Shown: positions 14,813 through 22,489 of the stretch, piece after piece
Position numbering within the stretch: position 1 is the first letter of the stretch
How the letters are laid out: the number at the start of each line of letters is the position of its first letter
Source: SURF-58 sp041305085
Lineage (GTDB): Archaea > Nanobdellota > Nanobdellia > Woesearchaeales > UBA9642
Direction of reading: 5' to 3'
Assembly (NCBI GenBank): GCA_041305085.1
Contig: JBFYMA010000044.1
Span: 1 to 27,276 of the forward strand
DNA: 27,276 nucleotides
Notes under the pieces: generated by a model
Told to the model about the DNA's origin: nothing
The model's input: the letters and a program-made list of their open reading frames with translations, nothing else
Database searches by the model: none
Position numbers and translations under genes: made by a program

Positions 14813-15104
14813 TTTTCTCACCCTGAACCTTGTAAAATTCAAGCTCGGGATTTCCACGCTGATTATATTTCAGTGCATATAGAGTATCATCAATTTTAAC
14901 GTAAGTCTCGTTTTCTCTGTTTTGGTCATAATCCCTGCATATTATTTCTATTTTGCCAGGAGCTATGTATCTTTCCTGAACTTTTGTTTGGTTAGGTATT
15001 GTGACATTACCAAGCGAAAATAGCCAACTTGCGAACATTCCTGCACCCAAACCAAACATCAAATATGCAGATTTGATGTTCCCATCTCTGTTCTTATCTA
15101 TCAT
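14805..15104 (-). CDS. small single-pass membrane protein
   Basis: A 99-residue protein with one hydrophobic segment (about residues 14-33, AYLMFGLGAGMFASWLF) after a short charged N-terminus, then a soluble domain of about 65 residues with beta-rich sequence (KIEIICRDYDQN, YVKIDDTLYALKYN). The N-in, C-out orientation would place the small domain outside the cell; this is inference. GAGGTGA precedes the ATG by about six bases. It is the first gene of a two-gene operon with the overlapping downstream ORF, facing away from the TrmB-family regulator. Function unknown. Confidence 0.7.
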   Translation of the reverse strand: MIDKNRDGNIKSAYLMFGLGAGMFASWLFSLGNVTIPNQTKVQERYIAPGKIEIICRDYDQNRENETYVKIDDTLYALKYNQRGNPELEFYKVQGEKNE

Positions 15105-15127
15105 TTTTTCACCTCATTTTTATTATT

Positions 15128-15145
15128 AACTATTATATAGTAGTT
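15128..15145. promoter_or_regulatory. imperfect dyad over a divergent promoter
   Basis: AACTATTATATAGTAGTT is an 18-bp dyad with a single mismatched pair. It covers the TATA box (CTATATAATAG on the minus strand) of the two-gene membrane operon and lies between that operon and the TrmB-family gene, making it a candidate binding site for that regulator. The TrmB gene itself has TTTATAAAC at about 15199-15207, spaced for a leaderless mRNA. Confidence 0.5.
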
Positions 15146-15228
15146 ACTAAAGTTTTATATTAACTTTATTTCTCCCGCACAGGAGAAAAAGAATAAAATT
15201 TATAAACAAGCGCTCACACATCCTAGTT

Positions 15229-15966
15229 ATGGAGCAGCAGCTTGAACAGTTAGGGCTTTCAAAGAATGAGTCAAAAATATATCTGTACCTTCTTAAAAAA
15301 GGTTCAACAACAACAGGCTCCATAATAAAGCACACAGGAATAGCTAATTCCAGAGTATATGAAAGCCTGAACAGCCTTGTAAGCAAGGGGCTGGTAACAT
15401 ACAGCATACAGAAGAATGGAAAGCACTTTCAGGCAGCAGACCCAAACAAGTTCCTCGAGATAGAAAAAGAAAGAGAATACCAGCTTCACTCAATACTTCC
15501 AGACCTTATAAAGCTTAGAGACTTGAGCAAAGAAGAGACAAGCTCTGCAGTATATGAGGGGTTTGAGGGATTTAAGACAGCATTCAAACAAATAATAGAT
15601 GACTGCCCAAACAATGGAACTATTTTTATCCTGGGATTTTCAGAGCAGCAGTATGCATCAAAATCATTGAGGACATTCCTTGCAAACATGAACCTTAAAA
15701 GTTCAGAAAAAAAGCAAAAGCTCAAGATAATACTTGACAGCTCAGCAAGAAAAACGCTAGGCAAGGATAGGGAAAAAGAGAAGTTTTCAGAAGTAAGGTA
15801 TATGCCGCAGGGATATATAAGCCCTGCAGCAATAGATACTTTTGAGGACTATGTATACATTTTCCTGTGGGAAAACAAGCCATTTGTGTTCATGATTAAA
15901 AATAAGGCAATAGCAGATTCTTTCAGGCACTACTTTAGGTTTCTGTGGAGCACAAGCAGGAAGTGA
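15229..15966 (+). CDS. TrmB-family transcriptional regulator
   Basis: A 245-residue regulator. The N-terminal winged helix-turn-helix (about 1-75) has the TrmB signature GLSKNESKIYLYLLKKGSTTT, then IIKHTGIANSRVYESLNSLVSKGLVTY as the recognition part. A short linker helix (about 80-105) precedes a C-terminal effector-type domain of about 140 residues with FEGFKTAFKQII and FILGFSEQQYASKSLRTF, resembling the phospholipase-D-like fold of TrmB sensor domains. Family members regulate sugar uptake and central metabolism in archaea; the ligand here is unknown. The start is supported by a TATA box about 25 nt upstream. It is divergent from the two-gene membrane operon, with a dyad between them, and convergent with the methyltransferase. 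Confidence 0.85.
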   Translation: MEQQLEQLGLSKNESKIYLYLLKKGSTTTGSIIKHTGIANSRVYESLNSLVSKGLVTYSIQKNGKHFQAADPNKFLEIEKEREYQLHSILPDLIKLRDLSKEETSSAVYEGFEGFKTAFKQIIDDCPNNGTIFILGFSEQQYASKSLRTFLANMNLKSSEKKQKLKIILDSSARKTLGKDREKEKFSEVRYMPQGYISPAAIDTFEDYVYIFLWENKPFVFMIKNKAIADSFRHYFRFLWSTSRK

Positions 15967-15973
15967 TTAATAT

Positions 15974-17080
15974 CTATTTCCTCAGAAGCTCGACAACAGC
16001 CTCTGAATGAGGAGTCTGCGGAAACAGGTCCATAAGCGCCGCACTTTTAACACTGTAATCCTTAAACTTTGGAATGTCCTTTGCCAGCTGGCCAATGTTG
16101 CAGGAGACATAGATGATTGCCTCTGGCTTCAGAGCGTTTAACTGCTCAATCGTTTTTGGGTGCATGCCGCTTCTTGGAGGGTCTGTGACCACAAAAAGCC
16201 TTTTCTTAAACTCAAGCTTTTTGAGCTGTTTTGCATCAAGCAGAACCGCTTTGGTGTTTTTTATTCCATTCTCTTCAATGTTTTTTTCTGCGCAATCTAT
16301 GCATTCCTTTACGCTTTCCACAATTGTTGAAGAGCTGAACAGCCCAGAGTTTATTATTCCAAAAGTGCCTACTCCTCCGTAAAGGTCAAGCAGCTCTGCA
16401 TCCTTTGTTTCATAATTTTTCAGGATGTTGTTTACATATTCCTGCATCTTTTCAGCCATCAGGTTGTTATTCTGGAAAAATCCCTGGCTGCTGAAGCAGA
16501 ACCTTCTGCCAATCAATGTTGTGTAGAGCATAACACTGCCTTTTACAGCAAAAAAATCTGCTGATACGCTTACATCGGTGTTTGGAGGCACATAGGCAAT
16601 CACTATGTTCTGGGCAGTGCAGGTTTTGGAGTATTCTTTAATCTTTTCTATTGCCTGCTTCAGCCTTGGGCTTTTGCTGTTGAGCACAAAGCTTGCGCAC
16701 GAGTCAATGTCTGTAACCCTTACAACAATATACCTGAATGTTCCTGAATGCTTTTTTACATCAAAGGCATCCTCTGACTTAAAGAAGTTTTTTGCCTCTG
16801 AAAGAATTGCGTTTATTTTTGGCTCTGCAATTACACAATTGTCTATATCTATGATTGTTTTCCAGTCCTTTTTTTTTCTCAGGCCAACCCCTGAATCAAA
16901 AAAAACAAAATCCATCCTGTTCCTGTAAAAGTATTCACTGCCATGAACCACAGCTATTTCCTCAAAACCTGTGGCTTTTTGGAGTGTTTTTTTCTTTTCT
17001 TCCAGCTGTGAGGAATAATCAATGTGCTGGAATGAGCACCCTCCGCATTTTCCAAAATACCTGCACCTGGGAACTGCCAT
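15974..17080 (-). CDS. Fe-S class I RNA (uracil-C5) methyltransferase, TrmA/RlmD family
   Basis: A 368-residue enzyme that methylates C5 of a uracil in tRNA (U54) or 23S rRNA using S-adenosylmethionine. Cys6, Cys12 and Cys15 (CRYFGKCGGC) with Cys82 (DNCVIAEP) match the 4Fe-4S motif. The SAM-binding motif is LLDLYGGVGTFGI, followed by VTDPPRSGMHP, the nucleophile loop YVSCNIGQ, and PHSEAVVEL with the general-base glutamate. The N-terminal TRAM domain of bacterial RlmD is absent, as in archaeal members such as the Pyrococcus U54 enzyme. tRNA versus rRNA specificity cannot be decided here. The ATG at 17080 has a TATA box (ATTTATATAAT) about 27 nt upstream. Confidence 0.92.
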   Translation of the reverse strand: MAVPRCRYFGKCGGCSFQHIDYSSQLEEKKKTLQKATGFEEIAVVHGSEYFYRNRMDFVFFDSGVGLRKKKDWKTIIDIDNCVIAEPKINAILSEAKNFFKSEDAFDVKKHSGTFRYIVVRVTDIDSCASFVLNSKSPRLKQAIEKIKEYSKTCTAQNIVIAYVPPNTDVSVSADFFAVKGSVMLYTTLIGRRFCFSSQGFFQNNNLMAEKMQEYVNNILKNYETKDAELLDLYGGVGTFGIINSGLFSSSTIVESVKECIDCAEKNIEENGIKNTKAVLLDAKQLKKLEFKKRLFVVTDPPRSGMHPKTIEQLNALKPEAIIYVSCNIGQLAKDIPKFKDYSVKSAALMDLFPQTPHSEAVVELLRK

Positions 17081-17171
17081 AAAGAATAGAAAAACAGAAA
17101 ATTATATAAATCATTGCCTCCACAATATTTATATACTAATCAGCATAAAGTTTTAGAAAAGAGGTGTAAAT
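17081..17171. promoter_or_regulatory. divergent promoter region
   Basis: The minus-strand TATA box around 17101-17111 serves the methyltransferase. Plus-strand ATATTTATATAC (17126-17137) serves the Gln-rich gene, whose ATG at 17172 is preceded by GAGGTG at 17160-17165. Confidence 0.55.
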
Positions 17172-18155
17172 ATGGTGGGACTTGATCAAGATTATTCTGT
17201 TCAACAATCAAAACCACAGTCTGGTTCTGGGTCAAACAAAGAGCTAATAGACGCTATTAAGGAACTCAATACTTCTATAAACCATATGCTCAAGATTTTT
17301 GAGGATGCAAACCAGGAAATAATTGATGAATACCAGGGGAGCAGGATTCAGCTTAAGGAAAAGCTTGAAGAAATATCAGACCAGAATGAAAAGATTGCCC
17401 AGGGGATAGTGGGAATGGCTGATATGATGAAAAAGTCTGGCTATTCTCCAGAGCAGGAACAGGAAGAAGCTGATACTCCTGGTGAAGATATGGAATCTTC
17501 CCAAACTCCTCAGCAGGATGAAGGCACTGCTTTTGACGGGAACCTTCCTGAGATGGAGTCTCCGCCTGAAGGCCAGCTACATGAATTTGACATGGGTTTT
17601 GACGAGAACCAGCTGCAGGAAGCGAGCTTTAACAACAGGACAGGAATAACCCCTCAGCAGAAATCTTCTTCTCAGCAAAATACCCCTGAAGAGCAGGATG
17701 TTCCTGGATTTGGCGATGACCCATTTTCAGCCCAGGATCCTTTTGCAGGAGCCCAGGCAGATGAATCCCCTGATCAGCAGGGAAATGACTTTTCAGAACT
17801 TGATTTTGCGCCTCCACAGATGCCAAAGACACAACAGGCTGCTCCACGACAGCCGCAGCCAAGGCAACAGCCCCAGCAACAGGCTCAGCAGTACAGAGGG
17901 CAGGGGTTTCAGCCTCAATATGCTCAGCAGAGGCAGCAGCCTCAACAGCAATCACAGCAGGGATTTCCAAATCCTCCAGATTTTCCGCAGTTTGGCCAGC
18001 AGCAGCAACCCAGGCAGCAGCAGTTTTCACAATTTACAGATTTTCCAAGCCAGGACATGAGCCAGGATCAGGATATGGGCGACCTTCCAAACATTCCTCC
18101 AGATGTTCCTGAGCCTCCAAAAAAGAAGGGATTATTCGGAATATTGAGAAAATGA
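17172..18155 (+). CDS. Gln/Pro-rich low-complexity protein with N-terminal coiled coil
   Basis: 327 residues. About 20-90 form a predicted coiled coil (ELIDAIKELNTSINHMLKIF, KEKLEEISDQNEKIAQG). About 95-200 are acidic and Pro/Gln-rich. About 205-290 are strongly Gln-rich with Pro, Arg and aromatic residues. The end, PKKKGLFGILRK, is a basic amphipathic tail. No signal peptide or enzyme domain. Such sequences are intrinsically disordered; a self-associating or scaffold role is plausible, but this is inference. GAGGTG lies before the ATG. The last four bases, ATGA, overlap the next start, so the Lys-rich protein is translationally coupled. The opposite-strand open frame of 133 codons is an artefact of the CAG-rich repeats. 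Confidence 0.75.
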   Translation: MVGLDQDYSVQQSKPQSGSGSNKELIDAIKELNTSINHMLKIFEDANQEIIDEYQGSRIQLKEKLEEISDQNEKIAQGIVGMADMMKKSGYSPEQEQEEADTPGEDMESSQTPQQDEGTAFDGNLPEMESPPEGQLHEFDMGFDENQLQEASFNNRTGITPQQKSSSQQNTPEEQDVPGFGDDPFSAQDPFAGAQADESPDQQGNDFSELDFAPPQMPKTQQAAPRQPQPRQQPQQQAQQYRGQGFQPQYAQQRQQPQQQSQQGFPNPPDFPQFGQQQQPRQQQFSQFTDFPSQDMSQDQDMGDLPNIPPDVPEPPKKKGLFGILRK

Positions 18156-18652
18156 GTTCTGATGCAGTAAAGGACTACTTTGTAGCATTAGCCAGAGCTA
18201 CTCGCAACTATAAGCTTTCTGAAAACATGGAAACAGTTTATGATGTTGGCTCTCCGGGCAAGCCAAAAAAAGCCAAGGCAAAGAAGTCATCTGCAAGAAA
18301 GCATGCCAGAAAAAAATCAGGCAAAAAACACAGCAAAAAGCCAGCTAAAAGAGCTTCTAAAGCCATAAAGAGAAAGGCTAAGCTAAAAAGCAGGGATTTA
18401 AAAGGGAAAAAAGCAAAGAGCAAAAAAATAAAAACCTTAAAAAAAACTGTTTCTAGAAGAAAAACTCACAAAAAGGCTGTTCATAGGGCGAAAAAAGCCA
18501 AAAAGCAGCAGATAAAGCACCCAAAGCACAGCCCAAAAAAACGCCAGCATAAAAATTCTTCTAAAACCCAGAAGCAAAAAAAGGCTAAAAATACAAAAAA
18601 GGCTTCAAAGCCAAAACAAAGAAAAATATCAAAGAAAAAGATAAAAAAATAA
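18152..18652 (+). CDS. Lys-rich histone-H1-like protein
   Basis: 166 residues. The first 40 are a normal, slightly acidic segment (SSDAVKDYFVALARATRNYKL). From about residue 42 to the end the chain is nearly all Lys, Ala, Ser, Arg and His (AKKSSARKHARKK, KRASKAIKRKAKLK), with no aspartate or glutamate after the early 60s apart from one aspartate. This resembles linker-histone tails and bacterial Hc1-like proteins and should bind nucleic acid non-specifically. Its start overlaps the stop of the Gln-rich gene (ATGA). One base separates its stop from the convergent histone-fold mini-gene, placing two probable chromatin proteins tail to tail. Confidence 0.75.
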   Translation: MSSDAVKDYFVALARATRNYKLSENMETVYDVGSPGKPKKAKAKKSSARKHARKKSGKKHSKKPAKRASKAIKRKAKLKSRDLKGKKAKSKKIKTLKKTVSRRKTHKKAVHRAKKAKKQQIKHPKHSPKKRQHKNSSKTQKQKKAKNTKKASKPKQRKISKKKIKK

Positions 18653-18653
18653 T

Positions 18654-18824
18654 TTAAAGGTCTTTAGCCATCACTGTCCTTCTGTTGTTGCCCTCTGCTC
18701 TTGTGACTGCTGCTTTTATCAATTCCTTGACTTTTGCATCAAGTGCGTCAGCAAAATCTCCGGCAACATTGTAACCTTTGGCTAATTCCTTAATCTTTGC
18801 TTTTACAATCACTGAATCTGCCAT
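18654..18824 (-). CDS. histone-fold mini-protein
   Basis: A 56-residue protein beginning MADSVIVKAKIKELAKGYNV and ending EGNNRRTVMAKDL. The helix - long helix (GDFADALDAKVKELIKAAVTRA) - short strand (RTV) - KDL pattern matches the core of archaeal histone-like proteins, where R-T-V before the last helix is a hallmark. It is shorter than HMf-type histones (about 66-70 residues), lacking part of the last helix. GGGGTGAT lies just upstream of the ATG and a TATA-like TTTTTAAAC further upstream (about 18865-18873). It would bind DNA as a dimer. The family call is by pattern; other small DNA-binding folds are possible. Confidence 0.7.
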   Translation of the reverse strand: MADSVIVKAKIKELAKGYNVAGDFADALDAKVKELIKAAVTRAEGNNRRTVMAKDL

Positions 18825-18895
18825 TATATCACCCCTGTGGTTGTTATAATAGACGACAAACGTTGGCAGTTTAAAAATGTTTTGGTTTTCCGCTG

Positions 18896-19339
18896 CTACA
18901 AATAGTCTTTCCAGACATTCCTCTCTCTAACTGCCTCTTTTCTGGATTCAGAGCAGTGGACAACGTTTTTCACAGGCCTTTCCTGCGCTATAGCATCTTC
19001 CAAAGAGTCATGGCTGTACTTGCCTCTTATTTTTAATGGTCCGGCCTTTACAGGATCCTGGTCGCCTATAGCGTCCCTGATTTTTGCTATAATATTATCT
19101 CCATGGTATACTGCCAGCACAACAATTTTGCCTGCAAAATACTCTGTCATATATTTATAGAAAGGCTTGTCAATATGGTGTTTATAATGCTCCTGTATAA
19201 CGCTTAAAGGAACGCTTTTAACAATCACAGTTTTCACTCTTTCCCCGCAGCCTTTAATAATGCTGTCTATATCCCCAAGAACCCTGTCAGCCACAAGAAT
19301 GTGGTCCGGCTTCACAATTACCAATGGTTCCTCATCCAT
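18896..19339 (-). CDS. ndk: nucleoside diphosphate kinase (divergent)
   Basis: A 147-residue enzyme that transfers the gamma phosphate from ATP to nucleoside diphosphates through a phosphohistidine. Recognisable NDK elements in order: VIVKPDH (about 7-13), HYKHHIDKPFYKYM (the helix-hairpin), IGDQDPVKAGPLKIRGKYS (about 91-109), and NVVHCSES with the catalytic His128. The Asn-x-x-His and Lys-Pro-Asp residues are intact. It is more divergent than usual for archaea, for example in the Kpn loop and the sequence ahead of the catalytic His. A TATA-like TTTTTATATT about 25 nt upstream of the ATG at 19339 supports a leaderless start. Confidence 0.88.
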   Translation of the reverse strand: MDEEPLVIVKPDHILVADRVLGDIDSIIKGCGERVKTVIVKSVPLSVIQEHYKHHIDKPFYKYMTEYFAGKIVVLAVYHGDNIIAKIRDAIGDQDPVKAGPLKIRGKYSHDSLEDAIAQERPVKNVVHCSESRKEAVRERNVWKDYL

Positions 19340-19410
19340 AAAGTGCAGAAAGAAAAAATAATATAAAAAGGTGCGTAAATTTAGAGCGCGCCTGATTGTG
19401 TTTTGTAGCT

Positions 19411-21049
19411 CTAGTATTCAGGCATTCCACCCATTCCTCCAGGAGGCATTCCTCCAGAGGATTTGCCTGCGCTTGTGCCTGCAATGACATCATCAATCCT
19501 TAAAATCATTATCGCAACCTCGCTGGCAGAGCTTATGGCCTGGGTCTTTATCTTCAATGGTTCTATGACTCCTTTTCTCCAGGCATCGATAACTTTGCCT
19601 GTGAAAACGTCTATGCCTGCCCATTTCTGCTTTTTGTCGTGCGCAGCCTTCATGCTCGTCATGACATCTATAGGGTCAAGGCCTGCATTTTCTGCCAGTG
19701 TCTTTGGGATGACTTCCATTGAGTCAGCCACTGCTTTTACTGCCAGCTGCTCCCTGCCTGACAAAGAGTCTGCGTATTTTCTCAGCTCTCTTGCCAGCTC
19801 GACTTCTATGGAGCCTGCGCCTGCGACAACTTTTCCGTTTTTCAGTGCAGCAAGCACATCGCCCACTGCATCGTCAATGGCTCTTTTGACCTCATCAACA
19901 ACATGGCTTGTTCCCCCATGAACAAGTATTGTTACGCTTTTTGGGTTTTTGCAGTCCCTTACAAAAGTCATTGCCTCATCATTCTTGAATTTTTGCTCTT
20001 CCACCAATCCTGCCCTTCCCAGGTCTTCGCTGGAGAGCTCTTTAAGGTTGGTGACTATCTTTGCGCCTGTTGCTTTTGCAAGGTTGTCCATGTCGCTCTT
20101 TTTGACTCTTCTGCACGCAAATATTCCTTTTTTTTGCTAGAAAGTGCTGCACCATATCGTCTATTCCTTTTTGGCAGAACACCACGTTTGCGCCTGCTGA
20201 TGAGATTGTCTCCGCCATCTGCCTCAGGCTTCTCTCTTCCATGTCAAGGAAGGCCTGCATTTTTGTAGGGTCGGTTATCTGGATTTTTGCATCTGTCTCT
20301 GTGTTTTTGACCTCAAGTGCAGAATCAATGAGCGCTATTTTTGCGTTCTTTACAATCCTGGGCATTCCGCTGTGGACTTTTTCCTTGTCAACAACAACTC
20401 CCTGGATTATTTCGCTGTCTTCGACCTTGCCGCCTACTTTTTTCTCTATTTTTATGGCTTCGCTGTCAAAATAAGTGTTGCCGTTTTCTTTTTCAATTAT
20501 ACTCTTGACTCCCCTGACTGTTAGGTCTGCCAGCAGCTCTTTTGAGCTCTCGGCGCCTTTGCCTGTCATGGCTGTCATCGCAATCTTTTTTAGAATGTCT
20601 ATATCGTTTTCTGTGATGTTTTCTGCAAGCCTGTCAAGGATTTCCTGAGCCTTCCTGCTTGCAAGCCTGTAGCCTTTTGCAATAACAGTCGGGTGGATGT
20701 TTTGCTCCAATAAGTCTTCTGCCTTTGACAAAAGTTCTCCTGCCAGCACAACTGCTGTTGTTGTTCCATCGCCAACCTCATCTTCCTGGGTCTTGGCGAT
20801 TTCTACTATCATCTTTGCTGCAGGATGCTCTATCTGCATCTCCTCAAGGATTGTTACCCCATCGTTTGTTACAGTGATTTCTCCCAATGAGTCCACAATC
20901 ATCTTGTCCATGCCTTTTGGCCCGAGTGTTGTGCGGACTGTTTCAGCCACTGCCTTGGCTGCCGCGATATTGTTCCTCTGGGCGTTTTTGCCTGTTGTCC
21001 TCTTTGTGTCCTCTGGAAGGATAAAGATTGGCTGCATTGTATTTGTCAT
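19411..21049 (-). CDS. thsA: thermosome (group II chaperonin) subunit, frameshifted as sequenced
   Basis: An ATP-driven double-ring chaperonin subunit. N-terminal ATP-binding motifs TLGPKGMDKM, TNDGVTILEEM and GDGTTTAVVLAGELL are intact. The C-terminal half has the apical and equatorial closing parts (VAGAGSIEVELARELRKYA, GIDVFTGKVIDAW) and ends in the Gly-Gly-Met tail typical of thermosomes. At 20128-20135 a run of eight T (eight A in the gene) shifts the frame. With seven, the protein reads LAKKGIFACRRVKKSDMDNL and is about 545 residues, the normal length. The ATG at 21049 follows GAGGTGG and a TATA box near 21116-21126. An essential gene broken only in a homopolymer suggests sequencing error, but slippage is possible. 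Confidence 0.93.
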
Positions 21050-21115
21050 ATATTCCACCTCCGCTTTCGTGTTTGAGAATATTTTATGTTTTTTATTGTC
21101 GGAAGGAAACACTGT

Positions 21116-21126
21116 GTTTATATAAA
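21116..21126 (-). promoter_or_regulatory. thermosome promoter
   Basis: The minus strand reads TTTATATAAAC, implying transcription from about 21092 and a leader of about 43 nt containing the GAGGTGG ribosome binding site. Confidence 0.55.
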
Positions 21127-21161
21127 TTTTGCTGTGAGGTATCCTGTGAAGAAAAATTAAT

Positions 21162-21173
21162 TTCTATATAGAA
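21162..21173. repeat. 12-bp palindrome TTCTATATAGAA
   Basis: A perfect palindrome upstream of the thermosome promoter. The same sequence, within a 16-bp palindrome, occurs at 23245-23260 upstream of alaX. It may be a shared operator. Confidence 0.4.
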
Positions 21174-21231
21174 GAATATTGTTGGAAAAAAAATCGAATC
21201 ACTTATTCAAAGAATTTCTTTGTCAAAGCAC

Positions 21232-21357
21232 CTATTTTATCAAAGAATTAATCAGATCTTTTTGTTGGCTAGACCACTCTTTGTCAGAGTGTGTTCGTAT
21301 ATATTCTGCCCAGAACCTGATAAACCATTCCCTGTCCTGCTGGTTTTTAGACTTCAT
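21232..21357 (-). CDS. 41-aa protein overlapping the nucleotidyltransferase
   Basis: A short gene starting at ATG 21357, inside the last codons of the upstream nucleotidyltransferase frame (11-nt overlap), and ending at TAG 21232. The product, 41 residues, contains DREWFIRFWAEYIRTHSDKEW followed by SSQQKDLINSLIK: amphipathic, with regularly spaced aromatics and charges, not random sequence. The overlap means translational coupling, as in toxin-antitoxin pairs. I recall similar short sequences beside nucleotidyltransferases in other prokaryotes but cannot name a family. An inverted repeat CAAAGAA/TTCTTTG lies just beyond its stop. Confidence 0.6.
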   Translation of the reverse strand: MKSKNQQDREWFIRFWAEYIRTHSDKEWSSQQKDLINSLIK

Positions 21358-21919
21358 CTTGTTTTATCAGCTCCTCAAAGTATTTAAATTTTTTTGCATC
21401 TAAGCTTTCTTTTAAAATTTCCCTTAGGTGCAGAGCATCTTCCTTATCTTTTGGGCTCTTCAAAACTTCCTCTTTGTAGATTATCTGGCATTCTATTGGA
21501 GATATGAAAAGAGAATTTTGGCCTATTCTTACTTCTATTTTGTTTCTAAATGTTTCTCTATCAATATTTTTATTAATGAACTTTATCTCCATGTTAGGCA
21601 CAACTTTGTTTTTTTCCGCAAATCTTATGGAATGTCCTGAACCGAGAAGAGAGTAGAGCTCATCTACATCATCCCCGTTGAGGCACCAAAACTTCTTGTT
21701 AAGATGCAATGAAATTTTTTCAAACTTTTCAAAATTCATTTTAGGCACAAGAATGTCTATATCCTCAGAAATCCTACTCCTTCCAAGCAAGATGGAAACA
21801 TATCCTGAAACCAGAACATATTCTGAAAATTTCTTCCACTCATTGATAAACTTTAAAACAAACAAGTCCAGGTTGTTAAGCTCTTTATCCAGAATTATTT
21901 TTTCATTGGAGTATTCCAT
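21347..21919 (-). CDS. nucleotidyltransferase-like protein (AbiEii/MNT-like)
   Basis: About 190 residues. VLVSGYVSILLGRSRISEDIDILV (about 40-63) is a nucleotidyltransferase motif: a Gly-x-x-x-Leu-Leu-Gly-Arg helix followed by Asp-x-Asp, the metal-binding pair. The rest (KKFWCLNGDDVDELYSLLG, MEIKFINKN, VRIGQNSLFISPIECQIIYKEE, DKEDALHLREI) follows the pattern of AbiEii/DUF6036-type proteins, often found in toxin-antitoxin or abortive-infection pairs. Several ATGs are possible; 21919 is chosen because a TATA box (ACATATAAAA, 21944-21953) lies about 28 nt upstream. Palindromic element B sits immediately upstream of that promoter, and a 41-aa gene overlaps the 3' end. Confidence 0.75.
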   Translation of the reverse strand: MEYSNEKIILDKELNNLDLFVLKFINEWKKFSEYVLVSGYVSILLGRSRISEDIDILVPKMNFEKFEKISLHLNKKFWCLNGDDVDELYSLLGSGHSIRFAEKNKVVPNMEIKFINKNIDRETFRNKIEVRIGQNSLFISPIECQIIYKEEVLKSPKDKEDALHLREILKESLDAKKFKYFEELIKQDEV

Positions 21920-21958
21920 ACTGTTAAGTATTTCGCTCATTTTTATATGTTTTTTGCA

Positions 21959-22025
21959 TTGTCTCAGGGATACGCCAGCCAAAGGCTGGTAAAAGCCGGG
22001 CAAAGCCCAGGGAAAGCTGAGACAA
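21959..22025. repeat. three-way-junction palindromic element B
   Basis: A perfect 9-bp outer stem TTGTCTCAG/CTGAGACAA encloses CCAGCC-AAA-GGCTGG (21975-21989) and CCGGGC-AAA-GCCC(A)GG (21996-22011). It matches element A at 11078-11147 in layout, in the four inner base pairs of the outer stem and in a 12-nt hairpin sequence, while other stem positions differ in compensating pairs. It lies directly upstream of the nucleotidyltransferase promoter. Confidence 0.65.
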
Positions 22026-22032
22026 CGAGTAA

Positions 22033-22449
22033 TTAATTCTTAAACTCAGCATTAGGGTCAAGCATTCTGGCCATATGTGTTGGGAGAACCTGCATCAAAT
22101 AAGGCTTAATGTTTTCCACATAGTAATCTACAATAGCATTATTTTCACAATATTCATTGGATGCTTTTACTACCGAAATTCTTCCTGTTTCTGGATATAT
22201 CTGCACGGTAATTTCCATCCCTTTTTTACCCGAAAGATTTTCATTAGCTAACCCGAGAGTATCATAACGAATATTTCTAACACTTATTCTTAAATCTCTA
22301 GTTACTTTACTATCTTTTTTTTCTAAATTGTATTCAACAACTATAGGATATAAAACACCATTTATTTCTATTCTTGTTTCTGTGCTTTGGCTTACAACAG
22401 TATTTATTGTTTTATTAGATATTTTTTGTTGTTCTTCTACATCAATCAT
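22033..22449 (-). CDS. hypothetical protein
   Basis: A 138-residue soluble protein with no signal peptide or membrane helix. The middle is beta-rich (TRIEINGVLYPIVVEYNLEKK, GMEITVQIYPETGRISVVKA) and the end helical (ENNAIVDYYVENIKPYLMQVL). GGTGAT precedes the ATG at 22449 by three bases. It sits between alaX and the nucleotidyltransferase element on the same strand, but with its own ribosome binding site and about 40 bases after alaX. I do not recognise a family. Confidence 0.7.
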   Translation of the reverse strand: MIDVEEQQKISNKTINTVVSQSTETRIEINGVLYPIVVEYNLEKKDSKVTRDLRISVRNIRYDTLGLANENLSGKKGMEITVQIYPETGRISVVKASNEYCENNAIVDYYVENIKPYLMQVLPTHMARMLDPNAEFKN

Positions 22450-22489
22450 TTTATCACCAGAATGCAGAAAGATTTTCTGTAATAAAAAC

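Noticed and set aside
15173..15186. CTCC-CGCACA-GGAG hairpin before the TrmB gene
   Set aside because: The stem is only 4 bp and common by chance; the mRNA is expected to start downstream of it, so a riboswitch or leader role is unlikely.
17629..18030. Antisense 133-codon Ala/Glu-rich frame in the Gln-rich gene
   Set aside because: CAG/CTG-rich repeats open all frames; the plus strand has promoter, RBS, coiled-coil start and coupling to the next gene.
20042..21112. Thermosome as two separate genes (N- and C-terminal)
   Set aside because: The two frames join exactly at an A8 run to give one normal-length subunit; the N-terminal frame ends in a nonsense tail after the run.
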